Shown: positions 1 through 9,984, numbered from the stretch's first letter. The stretch is 64,000 nt of DNA from Prorocentrum cordatum (GCA_963575745.1 CAUYUJ010016066.1:28501-92500), one strand, 5' to 3'. Notes: a model not told the origin generated them from the sequence alone. A program made the numbers and translations.

Positions 1-229
1 AGGAGGCCGCCGAACCTCTTCGCTTCGTGCGTCTTGCTTGTTTTTTCGCTTACAGCGCGTCCTCTTTCAATGCGCTGGTTATGTTGTGCTTCCAAGTTCC
101 ACTCCTCAGTTCACTTATTCAGCTTATGCTTTTCGCCAACGCTAAACAAAACCTTCTCGCTGCGCGGGCTGGACGCTGCCGAGGGCTGGACGCTGCGACA
201 AAAAAACTGCCGTGGCGACCCCTGCCAAG

Positions 230-372
230 AAACACCCTGCTTGCCTCCAGGGTGCCCTGGGTTTCTTGGGTTCCGATGGTCTTGCGATGGAGAGCGTGAC
301 GTCCACACACCAACAATTAAGGGACGTCCAGGGGTCTCAGGGTTAGGTTTCTTGTGGAGGGTTTCTTGTGGT
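230..372 (+). repeat. Dispersed repeat family A, copy 1
   Basis: A ~140-bp segment runs from TGCTTGCCTCCAGGGTGCCC through GGACGTCCAGGGGTCTCAGG to TTTCTTGTGGTCGGG. Related copies lie at about 6130-6300 and 35378-35525 (+) and 14365-14505 (-). No open frame is conserved between copies, so it is read as a non-coding dispersed element. The class (SINE or MITE) cannot be told; no clear terminal inverted repeat was seen. Confidence 0.6.
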
Positions 373-1154
373 CGGGCCCCTACTGTACGACGTCGGAGAT
401 CTGGAAGAGCCTTCCGTGCGGCGCGCTGGCCGGCCACCACGCTGCGTTTGTTCTGGCCAGGCCGAAGTCGGGCATGTCTCTCTCTAACGGTGGAACACTC
501 CAGGGTAGTATAGATTCTAAGGGAGCACGAAACGTGTGAGGGGTGTACCAGGGTGGCATGGCGGCGCCACGCGGGCGCTGGCACTGGGGCCTTCGGTGGC
601 GTTTCCTCGGCGCGGTGTCCTCTGCCCGTGATATGTTCGATGGGGGGGCACGAGGCAAGCTAGACCGTCCAAGATGGTCCTTCCTTTTTGTTTCCTTCCA
701 CTTTGCCCGCGCACTTCGAACTCCAAGGTTGCGGGCGCAGCGCAGAGCGGAGTCCCCGCGACGCGTGCCAGTCGCCCCGAAGGGGTCCCAGCGACGCGCT
801 CGGGTCGTCCGTTGCGCGGAGGAAAGAGAGCTGATTGGCTGATAGCACGTAAGGGTCCGGCCGCTGGGCAGAGCGACGACGGGCGAGCGAGCCGCTAGGA
901 AGAGCGCAGCACGGAGTTCCCGCGACGCGCGCTGGTCGCCCCGAACGGATTTTAGCGACGCGCGGGTCGCCCGCGGCGCGAGGCCAAACGGTTGGATAAT
1001 CCAATCGAGAGAAGGCGTTGATCGGGCGGGCCAGCTCCACAGGTCAGGCCTGACCGATATTTTCGGTGAAGCCTAGCTCCTTGGCGAGGGCTGTCGCCCT
1101 CCCGCACCGCTTCGTGCGCGCTACAAACTGATCCAGCTACTTGGGAGAGCCCTC
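373..1154. other. No gene recognised
   Basis: This stretch is GC-rich and carries short open frames on both strands without recognisable motifs. A loosely repeated phrase around GTCCCCGCGACGCG (about 750-800 and 915-965) suggests a degenerate duplication of roughly 160 bp. I see no gene, RNA or element boundary. Confidence 0.4.
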
Positions 1155-2520
1155 TATAGGGCCACGAGACGTGCGAGCGGTTTGTCTCAATGGCCTGGGG
1201 TCCGCGTTTGGATCCTGCCACTGAAGCCTTCGGTGGACCTCCGTGGCATCACCACCTCCTCCCCGTCCTCCTCCTCCTCCTCCTCCTCCTCCTTCTGCTC
1301 GTCCTTTTCCGCCTCCTCCTCCTCCTTTTCCTCCTCCTCCTCTTCCGCCTCCTCCTCCTCCCCCTCCTCCTCCTCCGCCGCCTCCTCCTCCTTCTCCTCC
1401 TCCCACTGCTACGTTTCGTGGACACGCAGCGGGCGGGGGGGCGAATGTGGACTTTGCCTTTGGGACCGTCACTGGAGCCCCCAATGGGGCCACGAACCGT
1501 GTGGGCGGTGCGCCGACATGGACATGCATGTGCGGAGTGGGCGCGTGCGGACTTTGCCACTGGGGCCTTCGGTGCGGTTCCCTATGAGTGTTGTGCCGAA
1601 ATGGACACGCGGTGGGCAGAGTGAGCGCGCGTGGAATTTGCCATTGGGGCCTTCGGTGGGGCTTCCTATGGAGCCACGAACCGTGTGGGGTGTGTGCGCA
1701 GGAATCGACATGCGGTGGGCGGGGTGGGCGTATGTGGACTTTGCCTCTGAGGCCTTCGGTGCAGATCCCTATGGGGCCACGAACCGTGTGAGGGGTGAGC
1801 CGAGATGGGAATGCGGTGGGCGGAGTGGGCGCGTGAGGCTTTCGTTTCTGGGACCTTCGGTGGGGCTCCGTATGGCGCCACGAACCGTTTGAGGGGCTTG
1901 TCCTAATGGACCTGCGACGGGCGGGGTGTGCGCATGTGGACTTTGCCCGGGGGCGTTCGGTGCAGTTCCCCATGGGGCCACGGACCGTGTGAGGGGTGTG
2001 TCGACATGAACATGCGGAGGGCGGGGGTGGCGCATGTGGAATTTGCCTCTGGGGCTTTCGGTGCAGCTCCCCATGGGGCCACGAACCGTGTGAGGGGTGT
2101 GCCGAAATTTACATGCGGTGGGCGGAGCGGGCGCTTGTACACTTTGCCAGTGCTGCCGTCGGTGGAACCCCCCATTGGGCCACGAACCGTATGGGGGGTG
2201 TGCCGACATCGACACGCGGTGGGGTGAGTGGGCGCGTGTGGACTCTGCCTTTGGGGCCTTCGGTGGAGCTTCCTATGGGGCCACGCACCGTTTGAGGGGT
2301 GTGCGGGCATGGGCATGCGGAGGGTGGGGTGGGCGCGTGTGGATTTTTGTGTCCGGGGCCCTTCGGTGCAGTTCCCTATGGGGCCACGAACCGTGTGAAG
2401 GGTCTGCCGAAATGGACATGCGGTGGGCGGAGTATGCGCATGCGGGCCGTGGCAGTGGGGCCTTCGGTGGAGCTTCCTATGGGGTCACTAAGCGTGTGAG
2501 GGGTGTGCCGACATGGATGG
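1155..2520 (+). repeat. Tandem array, ~102-bp monomer
   Basis: About a dozen diverged monomers carry the landmarks GGGGCCTTCGGTG, TATGGGGCCACGAACC, GTGTGAGGGGTGTGCCGA and GTGGACTTTGCC. The ACGAACCGTGTG landmark recurs near 1494, 1676, 1782, 1880, 1980, 2079, 2182, 2282, 2384 and 2487, mostly 98-107 bp apart. The monomer length is close to a multiple of three, so open frames run through several units on both strands; these are by-products of the repeat, not genes. A CTC-rich tract interrupts the array. Confidence 0.85.
1256..1416 (+). repeat. (CTC)n-rich tract in the 102-bp array
   Basis: Imperfect CTC/CCG triplets lie between two partial monomers of the surrounding array, as if expanded inside one monomer. 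Poly-Pro, poly-Ser and poly-Leu frames here are artefacts of the repeat. Confidence 0.85.
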
Positions 2521-2540
2521 GGGGATAAATCAGTAAATAC

Positions 2541-2690
2541 ATGGCATGGTCGGATGATGGTGATGATGATTATGATGTTGATGATGGTGATGTTGATGGT
2601 GATTGATGGTGAGGCTGAGGGTGATGATGGCGATGACGTTGATGATGATGGAGGAGGAGGAGGGGAAAAGGAGGGGGAGGAGGTTGTTTC
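2541..2690 (+). repeat. GAT/ATG then GAG triplet tract
   Basis: Interrupted GATGATGATG triplets give way to GAGGAGGAGG. The tract lies just downstream of the 102-bp array and upstream of the SL-tagged gene. No coding function is inferred. Confidence 0.8.
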
Positions 2691-2921
2691 TTCACAACAG
2701 GTACGTAACGCACAGGACGGATGGGAAGTAGTCTGGGGACGTGTTTTCGTGTTTTGTGTGTGTGTGTGTGACTATGTTTGAATATGTGTTGTCGGAGCTA
2801 CGACGTCGGAGCTCGGGGGGGATTTCAGTGCGGCGCGCTGGCCAGCCATCGCGCTGCGTGTGTTTGGCGAGTCCTCCCTCCCTCCCTTGACTGGGACGTT
2901 CCCAGACTCAGAGGACGTCCT

Positions 2922-2945
2922 TCCATAGCCATTGTTTGGCTCAAG
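2922..2945 (+). other. Decayed spliced-leader relic
   Basis: The 24 bases here match the 22-nt dinoflagellate SL except for one G-to-A change (TCCATAGCC for TCCGTAGCC) and two extra bases in the central T run; the 3' part TTGGCTCAAG is intact. It lies about 100 bp upstream of the first ATG of an intronless long ORF, where an SL sits on a mature mRNA. This indicates the downstream gene derives from a reverse-transcribed, trans-spliced mRNA. Confidence 0.75.
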
Positions 2946-3042
2946 CACCCCGCCCTCACCGAGAGGCGCTCCCCGCCCGAGCAAAAGAGGAGCTCCGCAC
3001 TCCGCGAGGCCGCTGCCCCCGCTCGCGAGCCCGCGGCTCCCG

Positions 3043-4815
3043 ATGCCGCGCGCCTCCCACGCCACGTCGGACGGCGGGTCCCGCGCCGCGGCCACGCCCG
3101 CCGGCCCTGCCGCGGAGCGCTCGTTCGCCTCCGCGGCGGCGGCGGAGCCGTCGCGCTCGTCCCGGGCCACGTCGGACGCCACGGTCACGCCGGGCGGCCA
3201 GAGAGCGGAGCGCTCGCCCCCCGCCGCGGCGGCGCTGGAGCGGGCCGTCGCCAGCAGGATGCAGTCGCAGCGGGACATGCTGCGGGAGCTCGAGGAGCTG
3301 GAGGCCGCTGTCCAGGGCGTGGCCAACGAGCTCAAGTCGCGGCCCGCGAAGTCCACCGCCGCGCAGAAATGGCAGTTCGCCCACGGCGTCGCGAGGAAGG
3401 CCCCCCGCATCGAGGCGTGGGGCAGCGGGGACAAGCACGTCAGTGGCGCCTACAGCTACGTGCCTCCCGCGGACGAGCAGAAGCGCACGGGGCCAGCGAC
3501 CTACCAGAGCGCGACGGACCCCGACAAGTACCTGTACGTTTCGATGAAGGGCTCCTGGCTCCTGGGCAGCCTGGAGTCCAAGGAGGCTCGGGAGCAGAAG
3601 CAGCAGAGGGAGTACCTCCGCAGCGCCATGTCGGTCGAGCCCGGCGTGCTCCCGCACATGACGGGACCGGGCTGGGAGGTCTTGGTTGGCGCGGACTTTG
3701 TGCCGAGGGAGACCATGAAGTTCTGGCTGACAGAGACGGTGCGGCTGGAGTGGCAGAAGGCCAGGGTCGACCTGGGCAACGGCCCGGTCATCAGGGTGAC
3801 GGGCGTGAGCGAACACTTTGCCGACGGCCTGTTCGACTTCGTGCCTGCGCAGAGCAGCAAGGGCGAGCCCCCAGTCTTCCAGCACCAGAGGCTGCGCAAC
3901 GTGTGGATGTTCCTCGGCACGGACCAGCGATGGTGGATCGGCAGCACCAGCGACAAGAACAGCAGGAACCCCCACGGCATCGGGCACACCTCCGCGCCCA
4001 TCCAGCCCGGCGAAGTCCCCACAGCCGAGACGACCTTCGCCGTCTCCGTGGACAACGCCTGGGTGAAACGACCAGTGCGGATCCAGCGGGTGGACGGGCT
4101 GCGCGCCTGCGACTGCTGGGCGGAGGCGGCCCGCAAGACGGGCCCGTTGGAGCTGTGGGGCAGCTCCGAGCTGTTCGGGGCCTTCGCCCCGGAGGCGGGC
4201 GAGAGCGGCCACCCCCCGGTATACCGGCGCAGCAAGGACGACAGCACGGTGCTCTTCGTGGGGGAGGACGGGCATTGGTGGCTCGGCACCTCGGGGGAGG
4301 GCGGCAGGCTCAAGGAGGGCAGCGTCCGCAGCCTCCAGTCCGTGGAGCCGGGCATGCTGCCCGACGACCCCTGCGTCGCCTGGCTCGAGAGGGGGCCGCA
4401 GGAGTGGTCGCGCGCCCCCGCCCTCCGCTTCTGCACCTCGCAGGCCGTGGCGGCGGCCTGGCGCGCTACGCGGGAGCAGGCCGCCGCGAACCCTGTGATG
4501 TCCCTGACCGGCTCGCCGGAGGACCTGGGCTACGACGGCCTGTACGACTACATCGCCGAGGAGGGCGAGGAGGATGGCCCGCCCCGCTTCATGCACCAGA
4601 TCAACCAGGAGCGCTGGGTCTACCTGGGAGCGGACGGCTGCTGGTGGGTCGGCGACCAGGAGTTCGCGGCCAGCGGCCTCACGAAGGGGCTGCTGTGCAC
4701 CGGCCCGGTGGGCCCCGGCGACCTCCCGCTGGGCGGGGCGGCCCAGTGGCAATCGTGGAGCAGTGGCTCCAGGGCGTGGGTGGCTCAGCCCGGCACCCGC
4801 TTCGGCGTCTCGTGA
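3043..4815 (+). CDS. Retrogene: four tandem ~120-residue W-W-x-G modules
   Basis: Single-exon gene of 590 codons ending in TGA. I chose the ATG at 3043, the first in frame after the SL relic; the frame stays open upstream into the relic. The N-terminus is Ala/Ser/Arg-rich (residues 1-60). A short charged helix follows (about 65-100, with MLRELEELEAAVQG), likely coiled coil. Four modules then begin near 3412, 3790, 4147 and 4498, 117-126 codons apart. Each reads roughly: G..., D-G-L/A-Y/F, G-x-P-x-F/Y, aromatic-rich strand, then W-W-(I/L/V)-G, as in QRWWIG, GHWWLG and CGWWVG-like CWWVGD; module 1 is the most diverged (GSWLLG). No signal peptide or membrane segment is seen. Such sequence-repeat proteins are frequent in dinoflagellates, but I do not recognise a named family and assign no function. 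The frame is intact, so the copy may be expressed. Confidence 0.8.
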   Translation: MPRASHATSDGGSRAAATPAGPAAERSFASAAAAEPSRSSRATSDATVTPGGQRAERSPPAAAALERAVASRMQSQRDMLRELEELEAAVQGVANELKSRPAKSTAAQKWQFAHGVARKAPRIEAWGSGDKHVSGAYSYVPPADEQKRTGPATYQSATDPDKYLYVSMKGSWLLGSLESKEAREQKQQREYLRSAMSVEPGVLPHMTGPGWEVLVGADFVPRETMKFWLTETVRLEWQKARVDLGNGPVIRVTGVSEHFADGLFDFVPAQSSKGEPPVFQHQRLRNVWMFLGTDQRWWIGSTSDKNSRNPHGIGHTSAPIQPGEVPTAETTFAVSVDNAWVKRPVRIQRVDGLRACDCWAEAARKTGPLELWGSSELFGAFAPEAGESGHPPVYRRSKDDSTVLFVGEDGHWWLGTSGEGGRLKEGSVRSLQSVEPGMLPDDPCVAWLERGPQEWSRAPALRFCTSQAVAAAWRATREQAAANPVMSLTGSPEDLGYDGLYDYIAEEGEEDGPPRFMHQINQERWVYLGADGCWWVGDQEFAASGLTKGLLCTGPVGPGDLPLGGAAQWQSWSSGSRAWVAQPGTRFGVS

Positions 4816-5644
4816 TGGCGTTGCGCGGGCCTTTTCGCTCGACCCGCCCAGTCGGTCACTTCTGCACGGCCCTGCCGGCAGCGGCGAGGAGAGGGGCTGG
4901 AGGGCGCCCGAGGCGTTCGCTGCCCGCCCAGCCCTCGAGCTCTGGTCTCCCGGACAGCTACGCACTGGTTCGCTCCGGGCCTTTCCGCCCCTTCGGCGGA
5001 CCCGACAGGTTCCAAGCTCGGCTCGCCCGTCCGGCCGTGGCGGCGGGGGGCCCGAGAGTGTAGCCGACCGATTGTGAGTTGATTTGCATGACCTTGCCTG
5101 TGCACATTGGCGCCGATAAGAAACCACACTCCCCGCGGCAGCCTCACGACGCAGCGGTTCCCGCTGCCCTTTTTTGAGGCGCGCCGCTTTGTTTCTTCTC
5201 GCGCTCTGCTGCTTAAATTTCACCCCAGGCTCCAGATATCCTCGCCTCCGAGCCCCCAAAAAAGATTCAGAGGACATTCTGCGTATTGTTTCCCACGCTG
5301 GGCGGGAAAGCAGAATTGGGGCACATCAACTTTGCAGTCGATCCCCTGCGCGACTCCCGCCCCGCGGCCGCTTCCGCCTGTCTTTTCTTCTTCCTGCCGC
5401 CCGTGGATTTGCGCCCTCCGCTGCCCGGGCCGCCGGAGCGCGCGCGCGGACGGCCGCCGCCGCGCTGCGACGTCGAAAGCGTTCTGGCCAGGCGCCGCGG
5501 CGTGCCGCCCCGCATCGCCCACTGAGTGCGCAGAACCCCGTCGAGGTCGAGGGCGCGGCGCGTGAGTCGGTGGCGTCCCCATGACCCCCCCCCTTGCCTA
5601 AGCCGCTGTGCCTTGTCTGTCGAAGCAGGGACGGCTATGCAAGC
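4816..5644. other. No gene recognised; 3' flank of retrogene
   Basis: After the stop the sequence is CpG-rich, without a visible poly(A) run or target-site duplication to mark the 3' end of the retroposed copy. A frame beginning at a TTG (5174) encodes a hydrophobic leader-like stretch but has no ATG and no homology I recognise. Confidence 0.4.
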
Positions 5645-5770
5645 ATACGAACTTCCGGCGATCTGCGCGGATCTCGAGCCTCGGCGCTGGGCCCCCCTGC
5701 CGGCGCCTCGGGCGCTGTTCTGGCGCGCGCCGAGTCGAAAAATACGCGTGGACCTCCGAGCGTTTTTTTC
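5645..5770 (+). repeat. Foldback element family B, copy
   Basis: The arms are related as inverted repeats: ACTTCCGGCGATCTGCGCGG on the left and CGCGTGGACCTCCGAGCG on the right, around a core GGCGCTGGGCCCCCCTGCC. Other copies in this window share the arms and a GGCGCC-rich core. Read as a MITE-like non-autonomous element. Confidence 0.6.
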
Positions 5771-6129
5771 TCATGTTGATACTGTGTTGGTCCCTCCATG
5801 TCTAGCCGGTTTCGGTTTCGGGTGTCTCGTCGGCCCCCGGCGTTCTTATAGCCTCGGGATGCTCTCCAGCAGTTGCTCCTCGCCGAGTGCGTTCTGGGGT
5901 GTCCCGGTTCCGAGTTCTGACCCAAAAACCACGGGGCAACGTTAGGGGGAGATTTGCCTAGGGGGGGGCGGATCGATTTCCAATCGCCCATTCATCTCCG
6001 CTAGGGGCCTGATAGCCCACCCCGCCAAGGAGCGTGCGGCCTCGCTATCGGGGGCCTATCGCCGATCAATCGGCGATGCATCGCCGCTTCCAGATCGATG
6101 CTGCCACCCGATCCGGTCCCCGCTACAGT

Positions 6130-6300
6130 GGAAGCCCAGGCCTAGAAACACCGTGCTCGCCTCCAACGTGCCCTGGGTTTCTTGCGTTCCGGTGGCTCTG
6201 CTGTGGGAACCGTGCCGTTCCCACACCGAACATCAAGGGACGTCCTGGGGTCTCAGGATTTGGGTGTCTCGTGGAAGTTCTCTTGTGGTCGAGCTCCTAC
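6130..6300 (+). repeat. Dispersed repeat family A, copy 2
   Basis: It shares GTGCCCTGGGTTTCTTG, CCGTTCCCACACCGA, AGGGACGTCCTGGGGTCTCA and CTTGTGGTCG with the copy at 230-372, in the same order and orientation. Confidence 0.65.
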
Positions 6301-6481
6301 TTCAAGGTTCCCCGTCCTTCCGGGGGGGAGCGGGCCTTGCCGCCATGGCTGGCTTCGCCCGCGGCATCCTGGGCAGCTCGTGCCTCGCAGCGGCTATGTC
6401 ACAAGATCCGACCGATCTCTTGCTCGATACCGCTTGCATCCAGCTCCGTCCGATTCAATGCCGATCTTCAGACCATTCGTG

Positions 6482-6640
6482 TGTTGCTAGAAGTGCCCCT
6501 GGCCCAAGGCACCCCCAGGATTCTCGGGGTGGCCAAGGCGGCCTCCCCGAGAATCCCACACGAGGCCCAGAGAGCCCCAGGGTCTCCAAAATGGAGCGAA
6601 ACGCTAGGGGCACCTTGGGCCAGGGCACTTCTAGCAACAC
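6482..6640. repeat. Foldback element with ~35-bp inverted arms
   Basis: The left arm starts GTGTTGCTAGAAGTGCCCCT and the right arm ends AGGGCACTTCTAGCAACAC. They are near-perfect inverted repeats over about 35 bp, including GGCCCAAGG / CCTTGGGCC. An inner inverted pair, ATTCTCGGGG / CCCCGAGAAT, lies between them. Structure is that of a MITE. Confidence 0.8.
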
Positions 6641-7147
6641 CCGAACACTCCCATGCGGCCCGATTAGAGGCCTCCTCGATGGGGTCGGAGTAGATGGGGT
6701 TGGAGGATCGCGCCGCATCGGCGATGCATCGGCGACGTCGGCGAGGCATCGGCGCCATCGGTGTGGAGAGAAACGGGCTCATCTCTCAGATGCTTCCATG
6801 AGGCGATTCAAATGGGCCTTGCCTTCGAGGATCGAGGGTGTCGCCATCTCTTCCTCAGCGGAAGGGCGGCGTAAGGTCGGCGGAAGTAAAACGAGGCCGC
6901 CTCCGCCAGCGAGGCCAAAGCCGGCGGAAGGGCGGCGGAAGGCGGCGTAAGTACAGAATACGCCCCCAGGAGATGACAGCACTGTTGGCTTCAGGGTTTT
7001 TGGAGTCCGCCACATGGCACCACCGTGTGTCTTGGCGCAGCCAGGCCGATCCGATTTCGACTTCGTGCCAGTGCACCTCGACCCAAGGCGCGTTTGGATT
7101 CAACCCGACTGCCCGGTTCGATGCTGGCCAGCCCTGCCGCGGGAAAG

Positions 7148-7237
7148 GCCGAGCGGCTGCCTCGCGGTCCTCTGGCTCCCCCGGAGGCTGTGCGGGTGCT
7201 GCGGAAGGCCGCCAGGCTCGAGTACCTCGACTACCAG
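7148..7237 (+). CDS. M14 carboxypeptidase gene, candidate 5' exon
   Basis: A coding-like block encodes ...APPEAVRVLRKAARLEYLDY plus Gln, then a putative GA donor (CAG|GACCCC). Spliced to the exon at 9828 it gives DYQ-EVWTYYRAL, a good fit to the start of an M14 domain, where a Tyr-rich helix precedes the first strand. CAGGA occurs at both intron edges. The acceptor is uncertain: AAAG|GCC at 7148 or GGAG|GCT near 7187. Any upstream exon with the start codon or signal peptide was not identified. Confidence 0.5.
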
Positions 7238-7794
7238 GACCCCAGAAGGAAGGTCGAAGCTCGAGGGCCAGGGTGTTTCGGACACCCTTTCCTCTCAGGC
7301 CTAGAGGTGGACCCCAACTCCAATTTCGGCGGTGTGCCTCCACCGAGGGAAGAAGATCCAGATGTCGGTGATGGTGGTCATATTCTGGCTTCCGAGGTGA
7401 CCGAAATGTTACTACCAACACCGAAATCTAGGATCATCTTCCCCCTGTAAAGGCACCCCCCTGTGTTGGTGTTGGTGCCCATTTCCAGGCCTCCCATTTC
7501 CCTTTTCCTGTTTCCGTGCTTCTCGAACTGCGGCAGCCCATCCAATGGGAAGCGGGCAGGCTTCACCCCTGGACCCGTCCTGGGGGCAGACGCAGTCGAC
7601 CTTGGTCTTCGTCACCTCCGGGATCCCCGGCGGCAGTTCCCGGGGCCGAGGACCGACCGACGTGTTCGGCGCCTTTCGGGCCCTTCGTCTTCGGGGAACA
7701 CGCAATGGCATCAACTGTATGCGTCGGCCGCTAGGCAGAGTCACTGCGCTGACGATAGGGCGTTGGTGGGTGCACGAAAAGCGAATTAGGCCAC

Positions 7795-7975
7795 CATGCA
7801 CAATGACATAAGCATAAGCTTACGGATCGGATGTCTCGGGTCGGCGCTGAACGCCCCTCTGTGGCGAGCGGAGCGCGGCGCTGGGGGCGCCGCCAGGGGA
7901 CCCCAGCGCCGAGCCGTGAAGTCCGTGAGGACTTCCGAAAGTTTAAATGTATGCCATTGTTTGCTCCCCTACGTC
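7795..7975. repeat. Foldback element family B, copy
   Basis: The left end CAATGACATAAGCATAAGCT and the right end TTTAAATGTATGCCATTG are inverted relatives, enclosing GGCGCTGAACGCCCCTCTG and GGGGCGCCGCCAGGGGACCC. It lies in the putative intron between the exons at 7148 and 9828. Confidence 0.65.
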
Positions 7976-8249
7976 TGGATCTTCTGGAGGTCTCCAGAGT
8001 CTTCGGGGTCCTGCGGAGGTTGGACCACCAGGGACCGTGGGGGGTCTCCCAAAGATCTCCAGAAGCCTCGTCTCCAGGCCGCCCGAATGGGGTTCGAGCA
8101 TGTGCTGTCGGAGGACCGCGCCACATCGCACCGCCCCAATCTCTCCAGCCCGACGTCGCGGACCGAGGCCTCGCCGATTCATCGGCGATGCTGGGCGGCG
8201 AAGTCCAAACCCTAGCTACCCTCTCCGATCAACGATTCGGGCAACTCGA

Positions 8250-8322
8250 TGCGGGGCGGGGGTAGGGTTCGGGATTCGTCGAACGTGTGGCGAAATCCGA
8301 ACCCTATCCCCGCCTCCCATCG
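8250..8322. repeat. Imperfect hairpin
   Basis: GGCGGGGGTAGGGTTCGGGA (left) pairs imperfectly with AAATCCGAACCCTATCCCCG (right). The arms are about 26 bp around a ~20-bp loop. Likely a small foldback element or its remnant. Confidence 0.6.
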
Positions 8323-8529
8323 ATTCAGGAGATTAGATGGTTGGTGTGGGTCGGTCTTCCGCTAAAAGCTAGGCGGGCTACGCACAGCTTTAAATAGGGA
8401 GACAGGGCACAGGAAGGCGGGGCCTCAGGCGGCCGGAGTGGGCGAAGCCCGGGGTGCAGGCGGGGCCGAAGTGGATGTGCAGGAGCAGGTGCGCGCCGCG
8501 GACTGGTACCAGACTGGTACTGGATGTCG

Positions 8530-8716
8530 CCAGTGCAGTCAACCCGCATAGTAAGGATGGGCAACCTTCCCAAGGGTACCCTTGCATCCTTGCCTCCTCG
8601 GTCAATCGTTCGCCACTCTCGTTGGCCGCGCCCCGCTCGGAAAGCTTCACAATGGGCGTCCGAGGCTTTTGCATCCCTGTCGCGCGTCCTTACTATGCGG
8701 GCCGACTGCATGATGT
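8530..8716. repeat. Foldback element family F, copy 1
   Basis: Terminal inverted repeats AGTCAACCCGCATAGTAAGG (left) and CCTTACTATGCGGGCCGACT (right) match over about 20 bp. The interior has GCATCCTTGCCTCCTCGGTC, GGCCGCGCCCCGCTCGGAAA and GCATCCCTGTCGCGCGTCC. Copies occur at 16085-16262, 16266-16432 and 38446-38585. Confidence 0.8.
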
Positions 8717-9008
8717 GTTCGGAAGGGTTCGAAAACATGGTCGTGGTCGGATATTCACAAACTGTTCCCCAACGCTTCAGAGCCGTCCGTTCGTGGAGCT
8801 TCTCTAGAGCCCCCAACGGCCTCGCCCACGGTCGCTCGGCTTCGCAGACGGCTCGGGCACAGCTGTTCGCGAACGTTGTTCAGGTCCGCCCCAGCGTCGC
8901 CACTTGGATGCGGCGCCAGCGTCCGACCCCGTCAGCTCCAGCGGGGAGACAGAGACTCTCAACACGGGCGCTCCGTAAACGTCACCACCTGAGCGACGCA
9001 GAACCTTG

Positions 9009-9138
9009 GCATCGCTCGGACGTGTGCATTTTTCTCTCGGCGAGGACCATCGAGGAGCATCCTTGATCATTTGGCGAAAAAACCACGCACGATACCAAAA
9101 AAAACACAGGGAATGGACGTCCGAACGATGGCCAGCAA
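9009..9138. repeat. Foldback element family E, copy 1
   Basis: About 130 bp bounded by GGCATCGCTCGGACGTGTGC and GGACGTCCGAACGATGGCCA, which are inverted repeats over about 14-18 bp. The interior includes GGCGAGGACCATCGAGGAGC and an A-rich run before CACAGGGAATGGACGTCC. Two further close copies lie at 16676-16818 and 28948-29078. Confidence 0.85.
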
Positions 9139-9280
9139 CGGAGTCGTCTGCGCCGACATTGGCGCGTGAGCTGCCGCGTCCGGTGGCGCGTAGGCGCCCT
9201 CGTCGCCGAAGCAGCATGCCGTGCCGGCGGCCCGCGTGAGCCACCGCGCAGGGTGGCTACGTCATCTCGCGCTGGACTTA

Positions 9281-9472
9281 CGTCGGGCCTGTCCCCCTAC
9301 AGAGGGATTTTCCATGAAAAATCAAACATACCCAAACAATAGTCAAAAAATAGTCTGAAAATAGTCCGGGGACTAGTTTTTGAATTTTTGTTTGCCTTTT
9401 GGGGGCATTTTTGGGGTATTTTTTTTTCCGTCGACATTCCCCCTGTAGGGGGACACGCCCGACATAACGCTA
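9281..9472. repeat. Foldback element family Q, copy 1
   Basis: The ends GTCGGGCCTGTCCCCCTACA and TGTAGGGGGACACGCCCGAC are inverted repeats of about 20 bp around an AT-rich interior with repeated AATAGTC. Further copies at 36835-36995, 37010-37152 and 37664-37822 keep the CCTGTAG/CTGCAG termini. Confidence 0.8.
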
Positions 9473-9605
9473 GACCCGGTGTTGATCGTCGCCCGCCAGA
9501 ATGCGGCGCGAGCGTCCGACCCCGACGGCAAACGGCTCGGGAAGAGCTGTGCGCGAGCGCTGCTCTGGTCCGCCCCAGTGTCGCCACCTGGACGCCCACA
9601 CACCC

Positions 9606-9768
9606 GACGTCATGACGTCGACCCCCAGAGGTGTCTCGACCCATTCCCCGGCACCAGCTTCTCATACTGAATCGTGTTTTCAAGGTCCCGGGGCCAAGGA
9701 AGGGCCCCCACTTGCAAGGGCAAGGGCCCCCGTCGTGATTTTGTCCATGACTCGAGGGGGTCTGGATG
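9606..9768 (+). repeat. Dispersed element family C, copy 1
   Basis: It runs from CGACGTCATGACGTCGACCC through CCAGAGGTGTCTCGACCCAT to TCCATGACTCGAGGGGGTCT. The same order recurs at 28225-28400, 37950-38130 and 38590-38765 (+) and at 17012-17135, 29870-30060 and 42050-42180 (-). The ends carry ATGACGTCGA / TCATGACTCGA-like palindromes. Confidence 0.75.
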
Positions 9769-9827
9769 CGGCGCGAGCGTCCGACCTTGCCAGCTCCGGC
9801 CCCGCGCTCGGGCGGGCCCCCCCGCAG

Positions 9828-9938
9828 GAGGTCTGGACGTACTACCGCGCGCTCGAGCGGCTGGCGCCGGAGCGGGTCCGGGTCTACTCCGCGCGCCAGT
9901 TGTTCCCCCTCGCCGCGGCCTTCGAGGGCGACCGGGCG
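9828..9938 (+). CDS. M14 carboxypeptidase exon (N-terminal strand region)
   Basis: It begins after CCCCGCAG with GAG GTC TGG and encodes EVWTYYRALERLAPERVRVY then SARQLFPLAAAFEGDRAG. This resembles the first helix and strand of M14 domains, ahead of the zinc-binding HxxE. The 3' end is approximate. The following GTCGGCCACGCGCAG also occurs in a repeat at about 12384, so it is probably intronic. Confidence 0.65.
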
Positions 9939-9984
9939 GGTCGGCCACGCGCAGAAGGGGGCAGGTTGTGGACGACGACCAATG

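Noticed and set aside
5174-5584. Frame with a hydrophobic leader, considered as the signal-peptide exon of the M14 gene
   Set aside because: It starts at TTG, has no ATG, no recognisable downstream homology and no supported splice donor.
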